Source: Oreohelix idahoensis
Lineage: Eukaryota; Mollusca; Gastropoda; Stylommatophora; Oreohelicidae
Assembly: GCA_024509875.1 (NCBI GenBank)
Contig: JAMPIV010003422.1
Span: 202,501-266,500, forward strand
Direction of reading: 5' to 3'
DNA: 64,000 bases
Part shown: positions 35,510 to 46,716 of the stretch, one piece after another
Position numbering within the stretch: position 1 is the first letter of the stretch
Layout: each line of letters opens with the position of its first letter
The notes under the pieces: model-generated
The model's database searches: none
Told to the model about the DNA's origin: nothing
Seen by the model: only the letters and a program-made list of their open reading frames with translations
Made by a program: the position numbers and the translations under genes

Positions 35510-38500
35510 GTTGTGGCCATCCTCTTCCCGCTCTTCCTGCGTCAGTTGCGCATGATGGAAGAGGTTCTCTTGTCTTACATAAAGGTTTAGTAAATGACAA
35601 TCTAGTCTCAGTTCTTTTTGATTCTGGATGCACCACAATTGGTGTTAGGCAGTCACTTGTAGATCCTTCTCGTGCCACTGGAAAAGTAGTCAAATGTGTA
35701 ACATTTGGCGGCACCTTAGAGAAATACTCTACTGCTATCATTAGGATTACTACTCCTTTCTTTACAGGAGATGTACACGCATGTCTTCTGCCGAATCCGA
35801 TCGCTGATCTTATCATCGGTCGTATTCACGGAGTCAAAGAATGTACTCCACAACAAATTTCCGTTTGGGAAAAACAAAATATGGAAACTGCTAATGCTGT
35901 AGTCACTAGAGCTCAGGCTCTTAATATGCCTCAAACTACATCTACTGAAGATAATGAAGTGCATAACCAAGATGATCCCTTGGTAATTTCTCGTGACTCG
36001 TTTATAAAACAGCAAGAAGAGGATCCGACTCTAAAGAAATTCTTCACTCTTGCAACAAAAGGTGATCCGAATAAAGATACAAAGCGTAAATCTTGGATTA
36101 CAATGAAGAATGGCGTACTTGTACGTATGGTGCAAAACTCCACTAAGTTAAGTCATTCTCAGATTCTTGTGCCCAAGAATTTGAGAGTTAAAATTTTGCA
36201 GCACGCACACGACTCTCAGTGTGCTGGACATATGGGTTTTTCCCGTACAAAGTCAAGAGTTCTGGCGGCTTTCTTTTGGCCTTTTGTGAACAAAGACATA
36301 CGGATTTATTGTCGATCTTGTAAAGTATGTCAAGAGGTCAAATCCAAAGGTCCACGCCATGCTGCACCTATTCAGGCTGCAGACATTCCTATTCGACCAT
36401 TTCAGAAAATGGCGATAGACATCATTGGTCCATTTAAGATCAAATCTGCTAGAGGACATCAGTTTATCTTGACGTGTGTTGTTATGGGCACACGTTGGCC
36501 AGAGGCTATTCCTCTGAAGAGCATTACTACTGCTGATATTGCAGATGCTCTCTGGCTCATATTTTCTCGTCTGGGATTCCCCGGAGAAATATTATCAGAC
36601 CATGGCACCCAACTAATATCGGATACCATGTCTCAAGTAATGTCTACTCTGCAGATAGAGATATCTTTGAGTAGTATCTATCATCCTATGTCCAATGGGA
36701 TGGTCGAACGGCTAAATAGAACACTCAAAAACTTACTAGGGAAGATAACTGAGGATCATCCTCAAGATTGGGACAGGGTTTTACCTGCAGCCCTCTTCGC
36801 TTACAGAGAGGTCCCCAATGAACATACAGGATTTTCTCCCTTTGAACTTGTCTTTGGCGCGCGACCGCGCGGCCCTATGTCTTTGCTTCATGATCTCATA
36901 ACCGCTGATAATATTACCGATGACACAAAATCTTCTTACGAATATGTCATCGCGCTGAGACAAAAGATTATCGAAGCATGCAAATTGGCAACTTCTTCTT
37001 CTGAATTTGCTAAACAGAAGGCAAGACAATTTGCCAATAAAAAAAGAACCTTACGACAACTTTGTCCTGGTGACAAAGCATTTGTTTTGCTACCTTGTAG
37101 GGAAAACAGACTTCTTATTTCTTGGAAAGGTCCGTACGATATAATCTCGAAAATTTCCGATGTTGACTACATTGTCGATATTGATGGAAAACATAAAACC
37201 TTCCACATCAATATGCTTACGGAATTCCATGAACGTCCGGATTATTTACAGCCTATTTTCCAGGCAACGGACGATTCACCAGTCCAACATGGTCATTACT
37301 CATCACTGTCTGTAATACAGGATGAGGAAACAAGTTTTTCGGATGTTAATCTTCCGCTTCCGATGATTCCTCTTCATTCTAGTGAATCATGGAAAAATGT
37401 TACTGTCTCTCCTGATTTATCTCTAGGAGAACAGCGACAAGTTTCGGCTATGTTACAAACATTTCAGGATGTCCTTACTGACATCCCTGGACAAACTCAT
37501 GTCATTGAACATGACATTATTCTAACTGACCATAATCCTATTAGGGTCAGACCTTATCCTATCCCTATACATTTTCAAGCACAGGTTGAGAAGGAGTTGG
37601 ATGAGATGATAGATTTAAAAATAATTGAACCATCCACTTCTGCATATTCTTCGCCGATGGTTATTGTTCGAAAGAAAGACAATAACATACGTCTTTGCGT
37701 TGACTATCGCAAATTGAATCAAGTTACGAAGTTTGATGCTGAACCTATGCCTTTACTAGAAGAGCTACTTACTAGGCTTTCTAAATCTCATTTTTTCACT
37801 AAACTAGATTTGTCTAAAGGATATTGGCAAGTTCCTTTATCTGAACGCGCCAAACCAATTACGGCTTTTTCTACACCTAGAGGCCTTTTTCAATGGAATT
37901 TCATGCCTTTCGGCCTTATGAACGCACCAGCTACATTCGTACGCATGATGCGTCGAATCCTATCTTATCGGTCAGATGTCATCGCGTACCTAGACGACAT
38001 CTGTCTTTTCAGCGATACTTGGGAAGATCACTATTCGGGGTTAGTTGAATTACTATCTACTCTACGCGAGTATAACCTGACAGCGAAACCCTCTAAAGCC
38101 TGCATTGGTTTTAGCAAAATTTCTTTCCTAGGCCATCGAGTGGGTCATGGTTTCCTAAAGACAGAGGACCATAATATCACTAAGATACTTAACATCTCTA
38201 TTCCTAAGACTAAAAAGCAAGTGCGAAGTCTCTTAGGTCTTATTCAATTTTATGGAAGATTCATTCCGAATCTATCCTCTATCATGGCACCTCTTTCTAC
38301 ACTACTAAAGAAAGGGTCGCCTAATATGGTCCACTGGTCACAGGAATGCCAATCCTCTTTGGATAAGATTAAAAATTTGTTTTCAACACCACCTATTTTA
38401 GTGTTACCTACTACAGATAAGACATTTGTTCTTCGTAGTGACGCTTCATCCACTGGGATTGGAGCGGCACTAATGCAAGAGTACTCTGGAACTCTGCATC

Positions 38501-38802
38501 CTGTAATGTATATCTCCAGAAAACTTAATGCTGCAGAAAGGAATTATTCGGTTTTAGACCGTGAACTATTGGCTATGGTTTGGTCAATTCTCAAACTACA
38601 AAGATTCCTTCTAGGCGCACATTTCATAGTAGAAACCGATCAGAAAGCTCTTACGGCTATACAGAGTAAGAATTTGAAGAGCTCGAGGTCTACTCGATAT
38701 GCAATTGCTCTTCAACCTTTTCATTTTTCGGTACGAGCTATCCGTGGATCAGATAATGTGATGGCAGACATTTTGTCTAGATGCCCACATGATTCCACCT
38801 AA
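35461..38802 (+). CDS. pol: GM1 pol: protease-integrase-reverse transcriptase-RNase H
   Basis: Uninterrupted 1113-codon frame (open from 35443; no ATG at the start), in -1 phase to gag, so it is probably made by frameshift. Residues counted from 35461: protease DSG at 54-56; integrase zinc finger H248, H257, C287, C290; integrase catalytic triad D320, D380, E416 (35 residues between the last two); GPY motif 557-559 ending the integrase; reverse transcriptase with VDYRKLNQ, DLSKGYWQV and catalytic YLDD at 843-846; RNase H with D994, E1035, D1060. All key residues are present. The order, with integrase before reverse transcriptase, is opposite to ordinary gypsy and matches Gmr1-like elements. 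It could supply enzymes in trans to the Gag-only elements nearby. Confidence 0.95.
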   Translation: MPQCKTLFEPTTVSTLSCGHPLPALPASVAHDGRGSLVLHKGLVNDNLVSVLFDSGCTTIGVRQSLVDPSRATGKVVKCVTFGGTLEKYSTAIIRITTPFFTGDVHACLLPNPIADLIIGRIHGVKECTPQQISVWEKQNMETANAVVTRAQALNMPQTTSTEDNEVHNQDDPLVISRDSFIKQQEEDPTLKKFFTLATKGDPNKDTKRKSWITMKNGVLVRMVQNSTKLSHSQILVPKNLRVKILQHAHDSQCAGHMGFSRTKSRVLAAFFWPFVNKDIRIYCRSCKVCQEVKSKGPRHAAPIQAADIPIRPFQKMAIDIIGPFKIKSARGHQFILTCVVMGTRWPEAIPLKSITTADIADALWLIFSRLGFPGEILSDHGTQLISDTMSQVMSTLQIEISLSSIYHPMSNGMVERLNRTLKNLLGKITEDHPQDWDRVLPAALFAYREVPNEHTGFSPFELVFGARPRGPMSLLHDLITADNITDDTKSSYEYVIALRQKIIEACKLATSSSEFAKQKARQFANKKRTLRQLCPGDKAFVLLPCRENRLLISWKGPYDIISKISDVDYIVDIDGKHKTFHINMLTEFHERPDYLQPIFQATDDSPVQHGHYSSLSVIQDEETSFSDVNLPLPMIPLHSSESWKNVTVSPDLSLGEQRQVSAMLQTFQDVLTDIPGQTHVIEHDIILTDHNPIRVRPYPIPIHFQAQVEKELDEMIDLKIIEPSTSAYSSPMVIVRKKDNNIRLCVDYRKLNQVTKFDAEPMPLLEELLTRLSKSHFFTKLDLSKGYWQVPLSERAKPITAFSTPRGLFQWNFMPFGLMNAPATFVRMMRRILSYRSDVIAYLDDICLFSDTWEDHYSGLVELLSTLREYNLTAKPSKACIGFSKISFLGHRVGHGFLKTEDHNITKILNISIPKTKKQVRSLLGLIQFYGRFIPNLSSIMAPLSTLLKKGSPNMVHWSQECQSSLDKIKNLFSTPPILVLPTTDKTFVLRSDASSTGIGAALMQEYSGTLHPVMYISRKLNAAERNYSVLDRELLAMVWSILKLQRFLLGAHFIVETDQKALTAIQSKNLKSSRSTRYAIALQPFHFSVRAIRGSDNVMADILSRCPHDST

Positions 38803-39268
38803 CTGTTGGGTCTTGGACTTCTTAACACATCCAACTCTACAACAGTTTTTCTTTTCTATATCAAGATAGATACACATTGTAATTTGTAATATAGTGATTG
38901 TATCACTACTATGACTACGTTCATTGATATATATTCACCGCTACTTTTTGATGATTTTTCTTCTTTGTCAATCATGTACTTATAATGCTTAAATATGAAA
39001 TTGTTATATGCATTGTGTCATTGCCAGCATTGTAGTGTACGTTGGTGGCACCTCCCTGGAAACATATATGCTTAAGAGAAATGCTTTCTCTGAGATGTTG
39101 AGATGTATTCTCACAAGTCGATCTATGCTTCGACTTTACCTTAATTTGAAATTATAAATTGCTCTTATTAGTCATCTGCGCATTATTCGTGCGTGGTGAG
39201 CCTATTGTATGTTGCTCTCGGATGAAAAAAAAAAATTTCATTTTTTTCCCCCGGGGGTTGCGGTAGTC
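38803..39268 (+). other. GM1 3' non-coding region
   Basis: Between the pol stop and the 3' LTR. It has an A run at about 39224-39234 and a G run at about 39253-39257; neither is a convincing polypurine tract directly at the LTR border, so the tract is not assigned. Confidence 0.6.
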
Positions 39269-40796
39269 TGTTACCAACAGATTACTGGTGACAATGTATA
39301 TATTTATTATAATATTTATCTGTTGGAGGGAAGGTATTTGTTTTTAGAATCAGGATGCTTTCCTGGCCAAAGATATATCACCCATGATTGATTGATACTT
39401 TTGTTATATGGGTTGTTTCCCCTGGAGATCGAATTTGGCGTATGAATCTGGATTTCGTTAGTCTGTGCCTTGTTGGGACAGAAAACAGATTGTTCTTGCT
39501 TAGGTTTATGCAGGAATGTTTATAGTCCGAGTCTATGTTTACTCTGTGTCTATTTCAGACGATTCGGTCTTATATCGTGATATCTAGGTATGTCTAAGTG
39601 GAACTATTTTTCCTTGTACTGAACTTTGGGGTCAGGGAGTTCTGCGCATGCCGAGAGAGGAGAGAGTGTCTTCCGGGATGATGGAATGCCGGGCGAAAGC
39701 CATGTCGAAGACGAGTCCCCAGTCTGTGATCTCTATGATTTGTTATGGGGAAGAAGATAATTTCTGATATGTTTATTAAGTCTACTAGTCCTCAGTGTTT
39801 ATTTTATAACGCCAGGAGAGGGGCGTATGTGTTCTGCTAGTGTATTTCCCATGCCCAGGTAAAAGAATATTTTACTGAACTTTTTCGTCCTAGGCTTAAC
39901 TGGACAGGCGGCTACATTATGATTATCTATATAAATATGTCGGGATGACATGTTACCTATCAGCACTGAACATGATTATATGCAGCAGTGATAATGAAAG
40001 AATATGCTGATTCTTGCAGAAACATTTGTGTTTATGAACAAAGCTTCTATTGAAGATTTGCTATACATCCGTATAGTGAGCGATGCTCAAAAGGGAACCA
40101 GAAGCCATTTTGGATCCTAACTTTTTGTCGATCATCAATCAGAGAACGGGGATGCCCCTTATTATCAGGTGAGGATTAAGAGATCACAGTTATAAAGAAA
40201 ACCCAATACTGGTGGGTTAATATTGTCTTCACATAGATTTGCTGAACTTTACCTAAAGGAATCTTCGCTAGAAAAGAGGTTCTGTTTAGGAGTCATGTTT
40301 GAACAGTATTTATTAACTGACACGCTCGGTCAGTAAGGCCTGATGATTGTATTGATAAACAGTGGAAATCTAAGTGCTTGTCTACAGATGTTCCATTGTA
40401 ATGTTATTCAACATGAATGCTAACTTATGATGGTAGACCATTGATCAACAATATGCTATTTATGTCGACCTGTGTTCCTGTAACGATGCTCGTACTGTCT
40501 AAGTGTGTACGTCCTATTAAACAGTATGAAACGACCACAGTAGTCCAGCCATCCTTGACTTCCACCTGTGATTGGAGTGAGTGTCCTGTGCCCTTGTCGA
40601 ACTGTCATCCATTCGCGTTTGTCATTATTGATGTTCACACTCACTCATTGCATCAGAATATACGCACCTAACAGTACACCTTGTCAGGGCCCCAACAGTC
40701 GGTAACCTGACCCATTTACAGAACATTGTGACTGGACGAGCTATATCACAAGAAAACAGTCCATACTAATCTGGTGCAAGAAAGAAAGCTTTATCA
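39269..40796 (+). repeat. 3' LTR of GM1
   Basis: 1528 bp, TGTTACC...TTTATCA, followed by GTACT and the rest of X2. Confidence 0.92.
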
Positions 40797-42242
40797 GTAC
40801 TCTGTTTCTTTCTGGATGCAAACGCAATGCCAGACAGTTAGTAACTTGTAACCCCACGTATTTAAAGACCTAAAATGTTTCTTCTGTGTTTTATTCTCAT
40901 ATATTGATAAACAGCTGGTAGAGGTTGGGCTGACCCAGATACTCTATAAAGAAATAGTAACATACAGAATACTAAAACATAAAATTATACACATCCTATC
41001 CTACCTTCACGTAAAATATAATATTCACTTCGGTTATTAACTTAAAGTTAGAGACTATAAGCTTAGCGCTTGTCTCATCGTTTAAACTTCCGTGAAATAT
41101 ATTCTAGTCATTAAAAGAATCAATCATCATGAATTAGAAATACATAAGTCAATACTCAATGATGAATCAGTGCATTTACTTAGATGGTTAAATATTCTCG
41201 GACTAGTTACTGGCAATTAAATTAAATTTATTAATAGCTGAATGGGTTTTAGCTAGGAATTATAATTTATTTTGCTATCCCACTGTAACTCAATAAACTA
41301 GAGAAATATAACTACCATCTGTTCTAAAAAATCACTCTGCACAAAAATTTAACTAGTGAAAATAAAATAGGCGATTTACCACTTAAATCACTCAACAATA
41401 CTAGTCAATATATTTACATCACCCAGAACTAAAAACTATCTCCAATCGACCAACTAAATGATACTTCTATATTAACAGAGATCTTAGGAATCGGAAGCTA
41501 GATGGTTCTAGTCTTGACTGCGGAGTACTGAATGCATTTGAGTTAGATTTCCAGAGTATATATCTCTCCGAAATCAAAGAGGATATTACGTCTCTAACCC
41601 GAAACAGACTCAAATTCCAGATGTTACACCTACGTTTAATTCTACGTTCAAATTTAGAGAAACACGTGAAATCAACAGATCTCCAATGAAGAAATAGCCC
41701 AGGCTTAATACATTAGCACCTACGCCCAGATTTACATATATTATCGCCTCCTCTCACCATCTGCAGAGTTGGTCGTAAAATAATTGTAGCGAGAATCTTT
41801 GATATGGCGGTTCGCATGTTGTAAATTAACTTACAACGAACGAATTCAGGCAGAGGTGATAGACACATTGTCTCCCCTTTCCATCACTGACTGATCTCAT
41901 TACAGCGATTTTTATGATCGCTGCCAAGAAAATCACAGGTGAGCGAGACCAGGTCTGCTCGTACTCTCAACATCAAAGAGACTAGCAGACAGCCATAAAC
42001 TGTGCATGCTAACTAGAAGAAATGACAAAGGTTTGAATATTGGAGGGCCAAGTTCCAACAGGCGCAGGCGAAAAAGAAGGCAGAAAAAAACGAAAGAAAG
42101 GTAAAAGAGCGAAAGAACGGTAAAAGAGCGGAATTGAAGGAAAAGACAAGTGTAGAATAAAGAATAGATATCTGAAATTTATTAATCATAAATCTCTCTG
42201 CCACACATATTGCTACAGAAACAAACGCTGTAGGAGCAAATT

Positions 42243-42545
42243 ATGCACTGGCTTCCTAGCTCGGTGGTCCATGGTTCGATCCCCAGTTGAGGTGGGATTT
42301 TTTAAAACCGCTAACGGCTCCGGGGTCGACCCAGCCTCATGAATTGGGTACCAGAACAACTCTGGGCAGGTTAAGGTGGCCGGCGTGATGCTGACCACAT
42401 CACCCCTAGTGTGCCGATGGTCAAGAAAATACGGGCCTAACACCATATTCCCAATATGCCTCAATAGGCGTGTAACGGGATCGTTTACCCTTATATCGCA
42501 AAGGGCACAGAAAATATATACACAAGAAATTAATAAAGAAATAAA
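42243..42545 (+). mobile_element. tRNA-derived SINE
   Basis: A box TAGCTCGGTGG (from about 42257) and B box GGTTCGATCCCC (about 42272-42283) are spaced as in a tRNA promoter. A GC-richer body follows ('ggctccggggtcgaccc', 'catgaattgggtaccag') and an AT-rich, A-rich end at about 42520-42545. The cloverleaf is too poor for a real tRNA gene. No duplication was identified. Confidence 0.65.
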
Positions 42546-42689
42546 GACAAAACACATAGACTAACGCAATGAAACTAACTTCAATAATACTGCAAAACAA
42601 AGCAACAAATAATAGATACACCAAATTTAAAAAAAAAATATATATATGGCCTGTATATTATATTAATACTGTATTAATTCAAAAGAGTC

Positions 42690-43170
42690 GTGATAGAATA
42701 GGACCCGACGCATTGTAGCATAACCGGCAATGAAGAGGCTGACAGATTAGGAAAGGAAGGTGGAAAACTACCTCAGCTTGATACAAGTATAACTTTCGAG
42801 GAGGTAGAGAGTTTTTTTTTTTTTCAGAACTACATACAGAAACAAATGCGACGCAGCGCGTCCAGGCTACACACAAAATGATGTATACTACCAGCTCAGC
42901 AGAAGTGAACAAGTGATAATCTTCAGACTCCGCACTGGCCATAGCAGATCGGGATATCATCTATTCAACAAGCTAGAGATAGGAACTACCGCTGAAGTGT
43001 AAATGTGGCACTGATAAAATGACTGCTGAACATCTGCTTCAAAGATGCCCAACATATGAGGAACTGAGACAGCACATATGGCCGACACCAGTATCATTCC
43101 TGGAAAAGAATAGCCTTAATCTGAACACTACTTTCTTGGGAAATATTCATTTTTTTAAAATTTGATGATG
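42690..43170 (+). pseudogene. LINE RNase H and C-terminal tail fragment (Jockey-like)
   Basis: Translates in pieces to HCSITGNEEADRLGKEG, which resembles the last RNase H block of Jockey/I-type LINEs. After that come YYQLSRSEQVIIFRLRTGHSRSGYHLF, then in a new frame CKCGTDKMTAEHLLQRCPTYEELRQHIWP, a Cys/His tail. Frameshifts near 43000 and the lack of 5' sequence show it is dead. Confidence 0.75.
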
Positions 43171-44864
43171 AGAAAAATTTCGTTCAACCTCTAATGGGTT
43201 ATAATTAGGATATATTTTGTTTTCAATTCCAAATAATATAAATAATTGCCGATACAAGAAGGTTGCATAACATCTGTCAAATCATTGTAAATAGGGCAAA
43301 TCAAAATTACCAATTTTGCGTGCATGTCGGCACACACAAAAACTGAACAAAAACAAAAAAGAGAGATAACAATTAAATAAATAAATAAAAAACAAACAAA
43401 CAAGGCAAAAAAAAAAAAAAAAACAGGGGAGTGGTGTAAAGGCCTGTGGTGTTTAGTAAGATATTTAATTGACTTTCACCTGTCAAAAGTCATATATATT
43501 GTAAGAACATCATCAAACGTTCACATTCAGCAATTACTATACATTGACTTTTGTTCTTGTTAAATGCTGTTTGACTATATTATGCAGTTCCCTATGTCTG
43601 TCTATTCTTAACACTTCTTCTATATTTATAGATTAAATTTGATGATTGTAAATAATCTAATATTGGTATTCTCAGTTGCTTCGGTATTCTCTTCATTTTA
43701 ACAAGATTAGCTCTATATTATTATCTTGAAGACTTTCTTCACAGTAAGGTTCTTCTATTCTGAAATAGCCTTTTAACAAATGTAGTCCGAGAAGTTTCTT
43801 GTTACTGTGAAATAATATTCAAGTAGACGTCTGAGTGTGTACGAAGAAGAAGAAAAAGAAGATATTAATCCAGCAATGAAATGAACCAAATTGTGACTTG
43901 ATGAACCAAGATTATTTTATTATTACGAGGAAGTAACCCATTTAAACGTCACGGGAAATAATTATGTTAGCCTTTTTTTTTCGCTGCTTGTCCTGGTAAT
44001 GGCAAGAAAAAAGTAAATTTAGGCGCCCCCAGAAGTTAAAAACACCGACCCGAAAATTACAGTTAAGAAATTGAGAAAAGAATTACAAAATTAGTTATAA
44101 TACCGCGCTAAAAACAATGAAAAATGGGCGAAAAAGGGATTTACATGTAATAAATCTAACTAAATTAATAAATTAAAAAGATCGTAATGCTGTATTAGAT
44201 TAAATGCATATTACTGCTTTAAAAGTGAATGCTAAACAACGACACAGTAGATTGAGAGATCATTAGAAGCAAGCGAGATGCGGTTTCTGATCAAGAAGGT
44301 CAAGGTCATAATGGATGGCTGCGGTGATAATGCAAAATAATTGACAGGAACTGATGAAACGAGAAATCTAATTACAAAGATAAAAGATCAGCCGGCAATG
44401 ACAGATCTCTTTATGATAAACACGGGCATGTCGCTTAATGAATTCCTGATGAGAATCAGCGAGCGTGTCAGAAAAAAATCTAAATAAAAAACGGATAATA
44501 CTCGAGGACAGCGAACGAACGAATGAAAATCTTTTTATCCATACATTGTAAAGAAAAGAGACATTAACCCTTCACATTCCTGCCATTAAATAACAAGGAA
44601 ATTAATACAATATAAATAAAATGTTCAACCCTAATACGCGTTAACTCTTTATGTCCCAGGCAGGTTTTTTTGGTCAAGCACAATTTTTTTTTTTCGATAT
44701 GCGATATCTTACACAAAACAGTAAACGTTTATATTTATGAAAAAAAGAATCTCATAATTCATATAAAATGAAAAAAATTTGGCTGAGGAATATTTTGACC
44801 TTATGGAAATTCTGTTGTATGCCAGAAATAAGTTTTTTTTAATATAGCGTATACTGAGTACCAT
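43171..44864. other. AT-rich intergenic DNA, nothing recognised
   Basis: Long A and T runs (for example 43408-43424) and no frame with a recognisable motif. No repeat with other parts of the window was seen. Confidence 0.5.
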
Positions 44865-45410
44865 TAATAACAACGGATGGAAAATGCATCTCAGAAGTGA
44901 AGAGCAGAATAGCTCAGGCAAAAGCAGCATTCTATAAAATGAAGAGTATTTTATGCAACAATTCTTTGTCATTGGAAGTAAGAAAGACAGTTCTTCAGTG
45001 TTATATAGAACCAACCCTGACATATGGGAGTGAGTCATGGACAATTAGTAAACAAATAGGGAAAGCATTGGAGGCAACAGAGATGTGCTTTTACAGAAGA
45101 ATGTTTAAAATACAATGGACAGCCAAAAAAGTAATGTGGATGTCCTGAAAGAGGCCAATGCACAAAGGACACTTATTTCACAAGTTACAAAGAAGCAATC
45201 CACTTTTTTTGGGCGTGTTAGAAGAAGAGGTAAGCTGGAATATATCGTAACAGCAGGTAAAATTGAAGGAAAAAGAGACAGGGGAAGACAAAGACAGCAA
45301 ATACTGGACAGTTTGACATCGTGGCATGGAAAGAAGTCAACAGCAGAATTGATAAATTGTACTGGAGACAGGAAGTTGTGGAGAGACATGATCTCCTACG
45401 CCACTTAAAG
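44865..45410 (+). pseudogene. RTE-type LINE 3' end (family R2)
   Basis: Starts at ITTDGKCISEVKSRIAQAKAAFYKMKSIL and continues to CYIEPTLTYGSESWTISKQ, the post-catalytic reverse transcriptase region. A frameshift near 45140 moves to the frame with QRTLISQVTKKQSTFFGRVRRR, DRGRQRQQILDSLTSWHG and a stop at 45408. A short AAGAAGAA tail follows. It is 5'-truncated and broken. Confidence 0.85.
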
Positions 45411-45582
45411 AAGAATAGTACACAGTGTACGAGCAACTCTGACTATAACCAAACTGGCGTCCCATGCGGCTCTTGGGAGACTAATCTAATTTAACGTGGC
45501 ACACCATGCGGCTCGTGGGATAGAAAAGGCTAAATGTGCACCACACAACTATATTAACATTGGTATTAATAAATACAGCGTC

Positions 45583-45940
45583 CGATTGGCTAAGAGGTAG
45601 AGCACTTTCCTCTCCGTGATCGAAATCTGGTAGCGTCATTCTCTAGTCTGCCCAGCTTTAAATGGGTATTTGACACTGCTCGTGAGTTAAATATAAAGCT
45701 AGTTCCATGGCAGATATAACCGTTGGGGAGTGAAGCGTTACAGACCTCACTATAATACTTCCAGCTTCGACAGATGGGGTGATCAGTTCCCTTCCTCGCT
45801 GCCTTTGCCTTCCACAACTCAAGAGCAGAGTCGAGTATCCACTTACAAATGGGTAGATTTGAACGTGACTTCACCATGTTTCGAACCTTTGCCACGAGAG
45901 GTCAGCGCTCTAACCACTCTACCAATCTAACTTGCGTGAG
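45583..45940. mobile_element. Head-to-head pair of tRNA-derived SINE pieces
   Basis: Plus strand at 45583-45640 has A box TGGCTAAGAGGT and a B-box-like GTGATCGAAATC. Minus strand at about 45935-45880 has TGGTAGAGTGG and GGTTCGAAACATGG. Both carry the downstream block 'cccagctttaaatggg' or its equivalent 'tacccatttgtaagtgg'. The same body motif appears within solo LTR S1 at about 10735-10755 (reverse). The two pieces face each other and the boundary between them is unclear. Confidence 0.55.
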
Positions 45941-46019
45941 TTGGTAGGGCTGGTAGGGGCCCCAGTGCATTGCTTTGCCCAGGGCGTACAATGCTGTTAA
46001 GACGGCCCTGCTCACAGTG

Positions 46020-46440
46020 ACAACTCTCCAAACAGCAAAACAGTTCACACGTACAACAAACAAAGCAACTTGGCTGAACAAGAAGGGCCATTGGAAACAT
46101 TTGAAGAGAGGTTTACAGACATATGGCCGGTCCTAATCCTAATTACATCAGCCATCTTACAAGGAGGGATCAGATCACCATTTTTCGTCTCCGAACATTA
46201 CATATACTATTCAACAATCACTTGAACAGAATGCAACCACAGCACACTCTAAGGTTCCAGCTATGTATATACCCCTATTAAACAGTTGACCACTTTCTCT
46301 TCGAGTGCTCAGTACTCAATGATGTTAGGAAAATGCTCCTTCCTCCGAGGCCAGGCAAGTGGTACACCTTATATTGAGCAAAAGAACAACTTACGAACAC
46401 ATGTACATGCCACTATACGGCACATTAAATGTACATGCCA
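46020..46440 (+). pseudogene. LINE C-terminal tail fragment
   Basis: In pieces the plus strand gives 'LTRRDQITIFRLRTLHILFNNHLNRM', then 'TVDHFLFECSVLNDVRKMLLP' and a 'TLY' block, the Arg-Leu-Arg-Thr and Phe-Glu-Cys pattern at the end of Jockey/CR1-like polyproteins. Several stops interrupt it. It is related in type to 42690-43170 but clearly different in sequence. Confidence 0.65.
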
Positions 46441-46716
46441 CTACACGGCACAGGGCCGAAGGGAGAGAACCAAAGCACCACTGGATCAATAACAACAACA
46501 TTTAAAAAGTGCTCAAATACCGGTTGTAACGTGACACCAGATGACACCCTCAAGCATCTGAGTAATGCTCATAATCAAAGTCGTAATAATTTAACAAAGG
46601 CGTAAACCATTTTTACTTGGTATGGTCATAAGATCCTCGCGTACCTCCCGGGAGTTTCTGATGAGACATAGAACGAATACTGCCACTGCTCCCTCACGTG
46701 ACTAAAATGTAAGAGA

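Larger units (their letters stand above)
26347..40796 (+). mobile_element. GM1: Ty3/gypsy LTR retrotransposon with integrase before RT (Gmr1-like)
   Basis: Flanked by GTACT at 26342-26346 and 40797-40801, inserted in X2; X1 has the single site at about 10891. LTRs are 1525 and 1528 bp and differ at roughly 20 positions by my count. Order: LTR, leader, gag (split by element B), an overlapping pol frame, LTR. Pol order is protease, integrase, reverse transcriptase, RNase H. In ordinary gypsy elements integrase is last; integrase upstream of RT inside a gypsy-type protein set is the known feature of the Gmr1 group, first described from deuterostomes. Without the 4.9-kb insert it is about 9.6 kb. 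Pol is intact, while gag has a frameshift, a stop and the insertion. Confidence 0.9.
23730..42205. mobile_element. Giant solo LTR X2, split by three insertions
   Basis: Second copy of X, beginning TGTCGTAG and ending GCCACA. The flanks are AATAT (23725-23729) and CATAT (42206-42210), a 4-of-5 match that is probably a decayed 5-bp duplication. The X pieces are 23730-23743, 23933-24387, 25547-26346 and 40797-42205. Compared with X1 it has an expanded TA run at 24142-24216. No internal region belongs to it, so it is also a solo LTR; net length is about 2.6 kb. X1 and X2 differ at many positions and small indels, clearly more than the two LTRs of GM1 differ from each other, so the X insertions are the older layer. 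Confidence 0.8.

Noticed and set aside
42005..42205. Segment shared with 22930-23064 considered as a separate repeat
   Set aside because: It is simply the right end of X in both copies.
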